Both the position numbers and the translations under genes were made by a program. Source: an uncultured Flavobacteriaceae bacterium (GTDB taxonomy: Bacteria > Bacteroidota > Bacteroidia > Flavobacteriales > Flavobacteriaceae). Taken from it: DNA of 57,709 nucleotides. The notes beneath the pieces were generated by a model. That model made no database searches and was not told where the DNA came from. It saw only the letters and a program-made list of their open reading frames with translations. Position 1 is the stretch's first letter. The number at the start of each line of letters is the position of its first letter. The stretch covers positions 1 to 57,709 of the forward strand of contig CALFUL010000020.1 in assembly GCA_937929935.1 (NCBI GenBank), read 5' to 3'. Shown here one piece after another: positions 1 to 8,426 of this stretch.

Positions 1-1
1 G

Positions 2-97
2 ATTAGGGGAAGAGCGAGTGCTAGGCCTCTTAAAAATGAAGATTTTTCGTTAAATAAAATTCCTTTTAATGTAATTTTTGGCATAACTCTAAGATAA
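2..97 (+). CDS. C-terminal fragment of an unidentified protein (cut by window edge)
   Basis: One frame stays open from the left edge for 31 codons and stops at 95-97, immediately before a strong hairpin terminator. The last residues alternate hydrophobic and polar (NVIFGITLR), which could be the closing strand of an outer-membrane beta-barrel. That reading is an inference from a very short piece and no family is recognised. The gene would face the TonB receptor gene and share the terminator with it. Confidence 0.35.
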   Translation: MRGRASARPLKNEDFSLNKIPFNVIFGITLR

Positions 98-98
98 A

Positions 99-128
99 AA
101 AAAGCTACCCATTTCTGGGTAGCTTTTT
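99..128. terminator. Bidirectional rho-independent terminator
   Basis: AAAAAGCTACCC at 99-110 pairs perfectly with GGGTAGCTTTTT at 117-128 around a six-base loop. A-runs on the left and T-runs on the right let it act in both directions. It lies 21 bases past the receptor stop codon and just after the stop of the left-edge reading frame. Confidence 0.85.
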
Positions 129-149
129 CAAAAATAATTAAACTGTTAC

Positions 150-3100
150 TTAAAACTTGTAGTTCAATGAAAGATTGAACATTGTACCTAATTGGCTAAA
201 GTGATAACCATCATACGTCATTTGAGAATACCTTGAGTTGAATGTAATCAAATTCGCTTGCTCATCAATAGCAGTTAAACCACTAGCTTGAATTGTAGTA
301 TCATCAATTATTGATTGACCCGTAGCGTTTTTAGCTTTGAAGCTCCACTCTGGTAATACATTTAAAAGGTTGTTTATATTTAAAGCAATTGTGAATTTCT
401 CAGTTGCATTAAAATTAACGCCTAAATCAGTAACAATTTTTGGTGTAAATTCTGTGAAAAGATTAGAATCTAAACCTTGTTGCTGAAAAGTAGTTTTACC
501 AAATAATGTGTTGTTTAAAGAAACACCGAACTTATTGATGTCATAGTTAGCACCTAAAATCCACTTTGTTTTTGGTCTAGAAGTAAATAATAATGCTGCT
601 TGAGTATCATTAAATACAGACTGTCCTGAATTAGCAACTAAAGGAATATCTTTAACCGCTCCGTCAAGTTCATTCTGAATGGTATAGTTACCAGACAAGT
701 TTAAGTCTAATTTACCTTCTCCTAATTCAACACCTCTATAGCCAAGTACAACATCAATACCAGAAGTTCTAGTATCAATAGCGTTAGAGAAGAAACTTAC
801 ATCACTTAAGTTGTTAGCAGCTAAAAGAATATCTAAAGGGTTATTTGCATCACCACTTGGACCAATCTCTGTTCCTAAAATAATTCTATCTTCAACAGCA
901 ATATTATAATAATCAAATGTGTATGATAATTTACCAGCTTTACCACCAAAACCAACGGTAAAATTATTTGATGTTTCTGCATCTAACTGTTCTATACCCA
1001 ATAATTTTGCTTGAGTCGATACATTATTAATCAATCCACCTACCTGTATTCCTTGACCAGGAATAAAGCTATACTGTGCTTTTTGAGTATAAATTTGGTG
1101 TAGGGTAGGAGCTCTGAACCCAGAAGAAATTGATCCTCTTAACGTAAAGGCATCACTAACTTTGTAACGAGAACTTAACTTGTATACAAAAGCATTACCA
1201 AAATCTGAATAGTTTTCTGTTCTAATTGTACCGCTTAATAAGAAAGCGTCAGAAACATCATAATCTAAACTGAAATAACCACCAATATTGTAACGGTTAA
1301 ATTTACCAGAGTTTTGAGGTGAAGCACCTGCAAATGAATCGGCACCACCACCATCATAAGATGCTAGTTCACCTTCAATAACTTCAAAAGTTTCAGTTCT
1401 AAATTCAGCACCCATACCAATACTAACTTTATCAGAAAGAATTCTTGAGATATCAATGTTACCAACATTATGAGAAAATTTAGTCCCACCTGGATCAAAT
1501 GACTGCTGGCTATTTTCTCTGTATAATTGAGATCCTTCAGTGATTTCACCATCATCAATGATACCATCACCATCTGTATCAACCCATGTTGATGGAGAAT
1601 ATACTACGTTTCTGTTATGAGAATCATTCACTTTGTACGTTTGTAAGTTTCCACCAGTTGTGAAACTAGCATCAACATTCCAATCGTTAATAGTTGATTT
1701 AAAACCAACTGTAGCATTGTAATCACTTAATAAACCTTCGAAAGTTGGTACGTAACCGTCGTAACCACCAGCTGTTGTTGGGTTGTCACCAGGAAAGAAA
1801 TCTGCTAAGTAAGGAAAAGCATCTACTGTTCTCCAATAAGGTACTCTGTAATTTGCAAAACTGTTAACTGACTTGTATACATAAGCTGCATTACCATATA
1901 GCGTAGTGTTTTCACTTAAGTCATAGCCCATATTAACAGAAAACTTAGCTGCTGCCGTTTCTGGAGAACCATTAATATTTCCACCATCAGGGTTTCTACC
2001 TAAAAACTCTTCAACAAATCCTAAATCAGCACCAAAACCTAGACCACCATCAGCTTCTGCTAATGCATTTACTGTTCCTGGTCTGTTTGCTAAATTTACT
2101 TTAGATAAATCAACTGTGTAGTTAATAAAGCCTTTATCTTCTCCAATTGAAGAACCATTATTAACTGCAACACCAATCATTTCACCATCACCTTCAGAAG
2201 TTATACCCGTTCTTAGTGTTACAGAACCATCATTTGGAGTGTCTTTAAGAATAATGTTCATTACACCAGCGATTGCATCTGAACCATACTGAGCAGAAGC
2301 ACCATCTCTAAGAATTTCAACTCTTTTGATCGCATCTGTTGGAATAGCAGAAATATCAGCACCTGTTTCACCACGGCCCGGAGAGGTTTGTGTGTAAAGT
2401 AATGCAGATAAGTTTTTACGCTTACCGTTAATTAAGATCAAAGTTCTAGATGGACCCATGTTACGAATTTCATAAGGATCTAATAAAGAAGTCGCATCAT
2501 TTACAGGAGTCTGAACAGTGTTAAACGATGGAATTCTATATTGTAAAGCTTTATCAAAAGTTGCTTGACCGGTAGATGTTAATTCTTTAACACCAACTAC
2601 ATCAACAGGTAATGGAGTATCTGCGTTACTACGTGGTGCAGTTCTTGAACCAACAATAATGAATTCATCTAATTGCATGCCTTCAGAAAGCTTTACGTTT
2701 ATTGTAGATCTTCCGCCAACATTTTCTTCAACAGTAGTAAAACCAATATAGCTATAAATCAAGGTAGCACCTGCACCAGTTGTAATCGTGTAGTTACCAT
2801 CAAAATCAGTTGTAGCACCATTAGAAGTTCCTTTTTCAACAATATTTACTCCTGCTAAAGCAACGCCATCTTGATCAGTTACATTACCTGTTATTGAACT
2901 TTGTATAGCAGAAAAATCACTAACTGTTGTAATAGATAGTCCTTCGGTAGTGCTGATTTTTTCAACCCTTGCTCTTTTTACTTTTTTAGGGTGAACAACA
3001 TAGTATTTGTTACCTAAATACTCATAATCAAAATTAGTTTTAACCTCTAATTTTGTGATGATTTTTCCAAGGCTATTGTATTTGTACTCCTCAGGGTTCA

Positions 3101-3293
3101 AAATAGCACCAGAAATAACAACTGGGTTGTACGTGAAAAACACTTCGTGCGCTTCAGCGATTTCATTTAGAAAATCAGCTAGGGCAACATTTTTGTCTGC
3201 TGCTGAAGCATCTTTCTTTTCAGCTGCATTGATTGTAATTCCTATAAATAGGAACGCCAAAAACAGCAAATTTGTAATCTTTTTTACCTTCAT
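150..3293 (-). CDS. TonB-dependent outer-membrane receptor with STN and carboxypeptidase-like domains
   Basis: This is an outer-membrane receptor of about 1047 residues that imports an unknown ligand using TonB energy. After a signal peptide (about 1-23) come an STN signalling domain (about 38-105), a CarboxypepD_reg-like beta-sandwich (about 135-190), a plug domain ending in the typical IAGVMNIILKD stretch, and a barrel ending in a C-terminal Phe. The ATG at 3293 is preferred over an in-frame one 28 codons upstream, because it begins the signal peptide directly and leaves 16 bases after fecR. The STN domain and the sigma/FecR genes upstream mark it as a transducer-type receptor that controls its own transcription. 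No SusD-like gene adjoins it, so a glycan substrate is not indicated. An extracellular-loop segment (about 1540-1590) reads DTDGDGIIDDGE, a calcium-loop-like motif. Confidence 0.93.
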   Translation of the reverse strand: MKVKKITNLLFLAFLFIGITINAAEKKDASAADKNVALADFLNEIAEAHEVFFTYNPVVISGAILNPEEYKYNSLGKIITKLEVKTNFDYEYLGNKYYVVHPKKVKRARVEKISTTEGLSITTVSDFSAIQSSITGNVTDQDGVALAGVNIVEKGTSNGATTDFDGNYTITTGAGATLIYSYIGFTTVEENVGGRSTINVKLSEGMQLDEFIIVGSRTAPRSNADTPLPVDVVGVKELTSTGQATFDKALQYRIPSFNTVQTPVNDATSLLDPYEIRNMGPSRTLILINGKRKNLSALLYTQTSPGRGETGADISAIPTDAIKRVEILRDGASAQYGSDAIAGVMNIILKDTPNDGSVTLRTGITSEGDGEMIGVAVNNGSSIGEDKGFINYTVDLSKVNLANRPGTVNALAEADGGLGFGADLGFVEEFLGRNPDGGNINGSPETAAAKFSVNMGYDLSENTTLYGNAAYVYKSVNSFANYRVPYWRTVDAFPYLADFFPGDNPTTAGGYDGYVPTFEGLLSDYNATVGFKSTINDWNVDASFTTGGNLQTYKVNDSHNRNVVYSPSTWVDTDGDGIIDDGEITEGSQLYRENSQQSFDPGGTKFSHNVGNIDISRILSDKVSIGMGAEFRTETFEVIEGELASYDGGGADSFAGASPQNSGKFNRYNIGGYFSLDYDVSDAFLLSGTIRTENYSDFGNAFVYKLSSRYKVSDAFTLRGSISSGFRAPTLHQIYTQKAQYSFIPGQGIQVGGLINNVSTQAKLLGIEQLDAETSNNFTVGFGGKAGKLSYTFDYYNIAVEDRIILGTEIGPSGDANNPLDILLAANNLSDVSFFSNAIDTRTSGIDVVLGYRGVELGEGKLDLNLSGNYTIQNELDGAVKDIPLVANSGQSVFNDTQAALLFTSRPKTKWILGANYDINKFGVSLNNTLFGKTTFQQQGLDSNLFTEFTPKIVTDLGVNFNATEKFTIALNINNLLNVLPEWSFKAKNATGQSIIDDTTIQASGLTAIDEQANLITFNSRYSQMTYDGYHFSQLGTMFNLSLNYKF

Positions 3294-3309
3294 AATGTTC
3301 AGTTTTTGT

Positions 3310-4314
3310 TTAAAAAGTTTTAAATAGAATAAGTCTATTGTCTTTTTGGACAATTCGGGTTCCTGTCGATTTTTCAATTGCTGACAAACAAATTTTTAAA
3401 TTTTGATTGGGTATACCCCCAGATAATAATTGTTGTTTAAGTTCTTCATCAACGAATTCAACTTCAAGACCATACGCATGCTCGATGTTGGTCATTACCT
3501 CTTTAAGGCTAACATTATTAAACACATACGTGCCTTCACGCCATAAAGAATAGGGTAGTTCTTTGGTTACAACTTCATGCGTAACTTCATTATCATCTTT
3601 AGAGAAAGAGACAAACTCACCAGGTTTCATCTTTTTGGTAGTGCCATTATCTAATACCAAATGAATTGAACCTTCGTCTAACAAAACATCCGTTTTTTCT
3701 TCTCGAGTATTTACATGAAACTGTGTTCCGTAAACTTCAACCTTTAGATCTTTTGTGGTTACCCAAAATTTTGCTTTAGTATCAGGCATGGATTTTACTT
3801 TGAAATAAGCTTCTCCTTTTAATTCTATATTTCTAGGACTTTCTTTATTGTATTTTATTTCTGAATTTCCGTTTAATACAACTGAAGTTCCATCAGGCAA
3901 CTTTAAATCTATAATCTCTCCAAAGCCCGTTTTACGTGTTACATCAGAAGAATCATTGATAATCATATTACCAAATACTAGAAAGAAAAAAACTATTGCT
4001 GCTGCAACAGTGTACTTTTTAATAGGAGTTGCTTTTCTTTTAAGCTTTACAATTTTAGAAGTGTTCTGAACACCAATGATATTTAACACGGCTTCTAATT
4101 CAGTCGATACCTTTGCTTCTGGTAATATGGTTTTATTAAATGCGATACCTACAATTATATCCTTAGCAGTATTCACAATTTCAATCTTATCCGGATTTTT
4201 ACTAATCCATGAATTCCAAAACTCAAAATCATTTTGGTTGCTTTTATTAGCCCAGTTATTAAAGGACGAATCTTTTAAAAGAATCTCTAAAAGAGGTTGT
4301 TTACTTTCAGTCAT
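3310..4314 (-). CDS. FecR-family anti-sigma factor
   Basis: This is a 334-residue inner-membrane anti-sigma factor that should pass the signal from the receptor's STN domain to the neighbouring ECF sigma factor. The cytoplasmic N-terminal part (1-100) is followed by one membrane segment at about 101-119. The FecR domain (about 130-235) carries the usual LPDGTSVVLNGNSEI stretch, and a DUF4974-type C-terminal domain (about 265-330) follows, ending in the typical repeat of secretin/TonB short domains. It lies between the sigma gene (64-base gap) and the receptor gene (16-base gap), all leftward, which is the standard FecI-FecR-receptor order in Bacteroidota. The assignment is firm as a family; the inducing ligand is unknown. 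Confidence 0.93.
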   Translation of the reverse strand: MTESKQPLLEILLKDSSFNNWANKSNQNDFEFWNSWISKNPDKIEIVNTAKDIIVGIAFNKTILPEAKVSTELEAVLNIIGVQNTSKIVKLKRKATPIKKYTVAAAIVFFFLVFGNMIINDSSDVTRKTGFGEIIDLKLPDGTSVVLNGNSEIKYNKESPRNIELKGEAYFKVKSMPDTKAKFWVTTKDLKVEVYGTQFHVNTREEKTDVLLDEGSIHLVLDNGTTKKMKPGEFVSFSKDDNEVTHEVVTKELPYSLWREGTYVFNNVSLKEVMTNIEHAYGLEVEFVDEELKQQLLSGGIPNQNLKICLSAIEKSTGTRIVQKDNRLILFKTF

Positions 4315-4378
4315 ATTATAATGGTTATTAGTAAAGAGACCTTTACTTTGAAATGATACCCTATTTTTTTAAAAAATT

Positions 4379-4957
4379 TTAAACTATTCGAAAAGCCTGT
4401 TTAGTAGCAGACGAATTGCTTTTAATTCGAAGCTTTGCAAAAGCCTTCTGCAGCGTGTTTAGAACACTTTGATAGGAGATGTTCATCACTGATGAAATTT
4501 CTTTAGTTGATAGGCCAGTGTAGAATTTTAAATAAATACATTCTCGTTCTCTTGTTGACAAACTATTAAGTAAATGCTTTAATGTTTGAACCTTAATGCT
4601 TATAATTTCTTGTTCAATGAGTAACTCTTCAGCTGAAAATTCAAAAACACCAGAATTTTCAAAAACATCATCATAAGTAGTAAATTTTCTTTCCTTTTTC
4701 AAATGTTTTAAAAGCGCTCTTCTGAAGGATACAAAAAGATAGGATCTAATATGAACTATATCACCTATGTTTTTACGATTATCATATAAATAAACAAAGA
4801 AGGTTTGTAGGCAGTCTTCTGTAATTGTAGGGTTGCCAGAAATTTTGAGTCCATAGTTATGCAACTGAGTATAATAGGTCTTAAAAAGGGTGGAAAACGC
4901 ATTTACATCGCCTTCAACAAATAAATGCCATAAAGACTTTTCAGATGAATCGTTCAT
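4379..4957 (-). CDS. ECF RNA polymerase sigma factor (FecI-like, sigma-70 family)
   Basis: This 192-residue protein has the two-domain layout of extracytoplasmic-function sigma factors. Region 2 lies at about 15-85. Region 4 lies at about 125-180, with a helix-turn-helix around STKEISSVMNISYQSVLNTL. There is no region 1 or 3. It should direct transcription of the adjacent fecR and receptor genes when FecR releases it. It is the first gene of the leftward module and is divergent from ychF across about 250 bases. I saw no clear TAnnTTTG promoter in front of it. Confidence 0.92.
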   Translation of the reverse strand: MNDSSEKSLWHLFVEGDVNAFSTLFKTYYTQLHNYGLKISGNPTITEDCLQTFFVYLYDNRKNIGDIVHIRSYLFVSFRRALLKHLKKERKFTTYDDVFENSGVFEFSAEELLIEQEIISIKVQTLKHLLNSLSTRERECIYLKFYTGLSTKEISSVMNISYQSVLNTLQKAFAKLRIKSNSSATKQAFRIV

Positions 4958-5154
4958 TAACTAAATTTTGGAAACTTCTCAAGTTATTAATTTATATTAA
5001 TAAAATGTTAAAAAAATAAATAATAATTAGCTTTCCTGCACTTTATTAACATTCAAAGAAAGGGGTTTAACTTTAAGATTGCATTTTTAGCAATTCTATT
5101 TTACGTAGTTCTTACCAGATATCTATGAATTAAATGCCATACATGATCGTTTAC

Positions 5155-5189
5155 TTTGCAATAGAATTTAATTCAAAGAACTATATTTG
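5155..5189 (+). promoter_or_regulatory. Bacteroidota-type promoter for ychF
   Basis: TTTG at 5155-5158 is followed after 23 bases by TATATTTG at 5182-5189, an exact TAnnTTTG -7 element. Transcription would start near 5197, giving about 12 bases of leader. This supports the ATG at 5209 over the in-frame codon at 5134, which lies upstream of the promoter. Confidence 0.7.
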
Positions 5190-5208
5190 CGCTCAAATTA
5201 AACATCAG

Positions 5209-6303
5209 ATGAAAGCAGGTATTGTAGGTTTACCCAACGTAGGAAAATCAACCCTTTTTAATTGTCTCTCAAATGCAAAAGCGCAGAGTGCTAATTTTCC
5301 TTTTTGTACCATTGAACCTAATATAGGAGTGGTTAACGTTCCTGACGCTCGTTTAGAGAAGTTAGAAGAATTGGTCGTTCCTGAAAAAGTGATTCCTGCT
5401 ACTGTTGAAATTGTTGATATTGCCGGTTTGGTAAAAGGAGCAAGTAAAGGAGAAGGCTTGGGCAATCAATTTCTTGGTAATATTCGTGAAACTGATGCTA
5501 TTCTACACGTTTTAAGATGTTTTGATGATGACAATATTGTTCATGTTGATGGTTCTGTAGATCCAATACGAGATAAGGAAACAATTGATATGGAGCTGCA
5601 GTTGAAAGATTTAGAAATTGTAGAAAAGAAATTTGAAAAAGTTAAACGTGCTGCAAGAACAGGAAATAAAGAAGCTCAGAAAGAGGAAGTTGTTTTATTA
5701 GCTATAAAAAATGCCTTAGAAGCAGGTATTTCAGTTCGCGCTGTTGAACTTTCTAAAGAAGACAGAGATGAATATGCAAAGCCATTACAACTGATTACTG
5801 ATAAACCGGTAATGTATGTATGTAATGTAGATGAGGGGGCTGCAGTTAAAGGTAATGACTATGTGACAAAAGTAAAAGAGGCGGTGGCCCATGAAAATGC
5901 TGAAGTAATTGTTTTGGCGGTTGGCACTGAGGCTGATATAACAGAATTAGAAACTTATGATGAGCGTCAAATGTTTTTAGAAGATTTAGGCTTGTCTGAA
6001 CCAGGTTCTGCGAAATTGATTCGCGGGGCGTATAAGTTATTGAATTTAGAAACTTATTTCACTGCAGGTGAAAAGGAAGTCCGTGCGTGGACTATTCCGG
6101 TAGGAGCAACTGCTCCGCAATCTGCAGGTGTAATTCATACCGATTTTGAAAAAGGATTCATTCGTGCTGAAGTAATTGCATATTCAGACTATGTTGAATA
6201 TGGTAATGAAGCAAAAGTAAAAGAGGCCGGAAAAATGCGTGTAGAAGGCAAAGAGTACATTGTCAAAGATGGCGATGTGATGCATTTTAGGTTTAATGTG
6301 TAA
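5209..6303 (+). CDS. ychF: Redox-regulated ATPase YchF (Obg/OLA1 family)
   Basis: This is a 364-residue P-loop protein of the TRAFAC class that binds the ribosome and hydrolyses ATP rather than GTP. Walker A reads GLPNVGKST (7-15), followed by the G3 motif DIAGLVKGAS. At the G4 position NVDE stands in place of NKxD, the change that gives the family its preference for ATP. A coiled-coil arm (about 130-200) and a C-terminal TGS domain complete the protein. The length matches the family norm of about 363, and MKAGIVGLPNVGKS is the usual N-terminus, so I start at 5209. It appears to be a single-gene transcription unit. Confidence 0.96.
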   Translation: MKAGIVGLPNVGKSTLFNCLSNAKAQSANFPFCTIEPNIGVVNVPDARLEKLEELVVPEKVIPATVEIVDIAGLVKGASKGEGLGNQFLGNIRETDAILHVLRCFDDDNIVHVDGSVDPIRDKETIDMELQLKDLEIVEKKFEKVKRAARTGNKEAQKEEVVLLAIKNALEAGISVRAVELSKEDRDEYAKPLQLITDKPVMYVCNVDEGAAVKGNDYVTKVKEAVAHENAEVIVLAVGTEADITELETYDERQMFLEDLGLSEPGSAKLIRGAYKLLNLETYFTAGEKEVRAWTIPVGATAPQSAGVIHTDFEKGFIRAEVIAYSDYVEYGNEAKVKEAGKMRVEGKEYIVKDGDVMHFRFNV

Positions 6304-6524
6304 CGCGCTTCGCTCGAAAAGCACAAAATTCAAATACCAAATTACCTGTTTTACCGCTCGATTCTTTTTTTTTTTTGGAATTTACTATTTGAGTATTAGA
6401 AATTAAGAATGAAATGAGTAACTATCAACAATACTCTGACTTCATTGTTAATTACTTTATAACCTAGGGGTTTTATTTTTTTTGAAGTAGTCTTATCTTA
6501 GCCTTTCTCTTGAAACCCCTATAA

Positions 6525-8387
6525 ATGGCAGAAAACTCCCAATATACTGAAGATAACATTCGTTCGCTTGATTGGAAAGAGCATATTCGAATGCGTCCTG
6601 GTATGTATATTGGTAAGTTGGGTGACGGTTCTTCTGCCGATGACGGCATCTACATCCTATTAAAAGAAACCATTGACAACTGTATTGATGAGTTTGTAAT
6701 GGGCGCTGGTAAAACTATTGAAATTCGAATTAAAGATGGCTTGGTTAAAGTTCGTGATTACGGGCGTGGTATTCCGCTAGGAAAAGTGGTTGACGTAGTT
6801 TCTAAAATGAACACAGGGGGTAAATATGACTCTCGTGCGTTTAAGAAGTCAGTTGGTTTAAACGGGGTAGGTACAAAAGCCGTAAATGCACTTTCTAGTT
6901 TTTTTGAAGTACAATCTTCTCGTGATAACAAAATCAAGACAGCAGAGTTCAGTCAAGGTAATCTGGTAAAAGAAGAAGGGCCAGATGAATCTTCTCAGCG
7001 AAAAGGTACCAAGGTGTCTTTCCGCCCTGATGAAGCTATTTTTAAAAACTATAAATTCCGAAATGAATATATAGAGCGAATGCTCAAAAACTATGTTTAC
7101 CTGAATCCTGGTTTGACCATTGATTTTAACGGTACAAAGTTTCATTCTGAAAATGGATTAAAAGATCTTTTAGAGGATAATAACAATACTGAAGACTTTC
7201 TGTATCCTGTTATTCATTTAAAAGGGGATGATATAGAAATTGCTATAACGCATAGTAAAACGCAGTATAGTGAAGAATATCATTCTTTTGTAAATGGCCA
7301 GAACACAACTCAAGGGGGTACCCACCAAACTGCATTTCGTGAAGCTTTGGTAAAAACAATTCGCGAGCACTACGGAAAGAATTATGACCCATCTGATATA
7401 CGTAAATCTGTTATTTCAGCCATTGCTATAAAAGTGATGGAACCTGTTTTTGAAAGTCAAACAAAGACCAAATTAGGTTCAACCGATATGGGAGGCAAAT
7501 TGCCAACAGTCCGTACATATATTAATGATTTTGTTGGCACGTATCTCGATAACCATTTGCATAAAAACCCTGAAGTTAAAGATGCATTACAGCGTAAAAT
7601 AATTCAGGCAGAACGTGAACGAAAAGAACTTTCAGGTATTCGTAAATTGGCCAAAGATCGGGCGAAGAAAGCAAACCTTCACAATAAAAAACTACGTGAT
7701 TGCCGTATTCACTTAGGCGACACTAAAAAAGATAGAAACTTAGAGAGTACCCTTTTCATAACTGAGGGTGATTCTGCATCTGGTTCTATTACCAAATCAC
7801 GTGATGTAAATACGCAAGCAGTATTTAGTTTAAAAGGTAAGCCGTTGAATTCTTACGGACTGTCTAAAAAGATAGTCTATGAAAATGAAGAGTTTAATCT
7901 GTTACAAGCAGCATTAAACATTGAGGAGTCAATGCAAGATTTACGATACAACAATATTGTAATTGCAACTGATGCTGATGTTGATGGTATGCACATACGT
8001 TTGTTGTTGATTACTTTCTTTTTACAATTTTTTCCAGAATTGATAAAGGAGAATCATTTATATATTCTACAAACCCCTTTATTTCGTGTGCGTAACAAGA
8101 AAGAAACAATTTATTGTTATAGTGATGAGGAGCGTAGAAATGCCATACAAAAACTAACCGGAAAACCAGAAATTACACGCTTTAAAGGTTTGGGTGAAAT
8201 TTCACCTGATGAATTTGTACATTTTATTGGTGATGATATTCGTTTAGAACCTGTTATGCTTGATAAAGCAATGTCTATAGAAGAATTATTGAGCTTTTAT
8301 ATGGGTAAGAATACCCCAGACCGTCAGAAGTTCATTATTGAAAACCTAAAAGTAGAAATTGATTTAGTAGAAGAAATAGAAGAATAA
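6525..8387 (+). CDS. parE: DNA topoisomerase IV subunit B
   Basis: This 620-residue type IIA topoisomerase ATPase subunit decatenates daughter chromosomes together with ParC. The GHKL ATPase domain has [16 protein letters not shown] and [14 protein letters not shown]. The transducer domain follows, and then the TOPRIM domain with [10 protein letters not shown] and the metal-binding [12 protein letters not shown]. The length is that of topoisomerase IV B rather than a longer GyrB. parC follows 39 bases downstream, so both subunits are probably made from one transcript. The 221-base gap in front, after ychF, is AT-rich with T-runs; I see no clear promoter in it. Confidence 0.95.
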   Translation: MAENSQYTEDNIRSLDWKEHIRMRPGMYIGKLGDGSSADDGIYILLKETIDNCIDEFVMGAGKTIEIRIKDGLVKVRDYGRGIPLGKVVDVVSKMNTGGKYDSRAFKKSVGLNGVGTKAVNALSSFFEVQSSRDNKIKTAEFSQGNLVKEEGPDESSQRKGTKVSFRPDEAIFKNYKFRNEYIERMLKNYVYLNPGLTIDFNGTKFHSENGLKDLLEDNNNTEDFLYPVIHLKGDDIEIAITHSKTQYSEEYHSFVNGQNTTQGGTHQTAFREALVKTIREHYGKNYDPSDIRKSVISAIAIKVMEPVFESQTKTKLGSTDMGGKLPTVRTYINDFVGTYLDNHLHKNPEVKDALQRKIIQAERERKELSGIRKLAKDRAKKANLHNKKLRDCRIHLGDTKKDRNLESTLFITEGDSASGSITKSRDVNTQAVFSLKGKPLNSYGLSKKIVYENEEFNLLQAALNIEESMQDLRYNNIVIATDADVDGMHIRLLLITFFLQFFPELIKENHLYILQTPLFRVRNKKETIYCYSDEERRNAIQKLTGKPEITRFKGLGEISPDEFVHFIGDDIRLEPVMLDKAMSIEELLSFYMGKNTPDRQKFIIENLKVEIDLVEEIEE

Positions 8388-8426
8388 CCAAACCTAGTAA
8401 AAACTTAAAAACAGGGAAGTTCCTTT

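Noticed and set aside
3294..3377. 28-codon N-terminal extension of the TonB receptor
   Set aside because: It would overlap the fecR end and put charged residues ahead of an otherwise perfect signal peptide.
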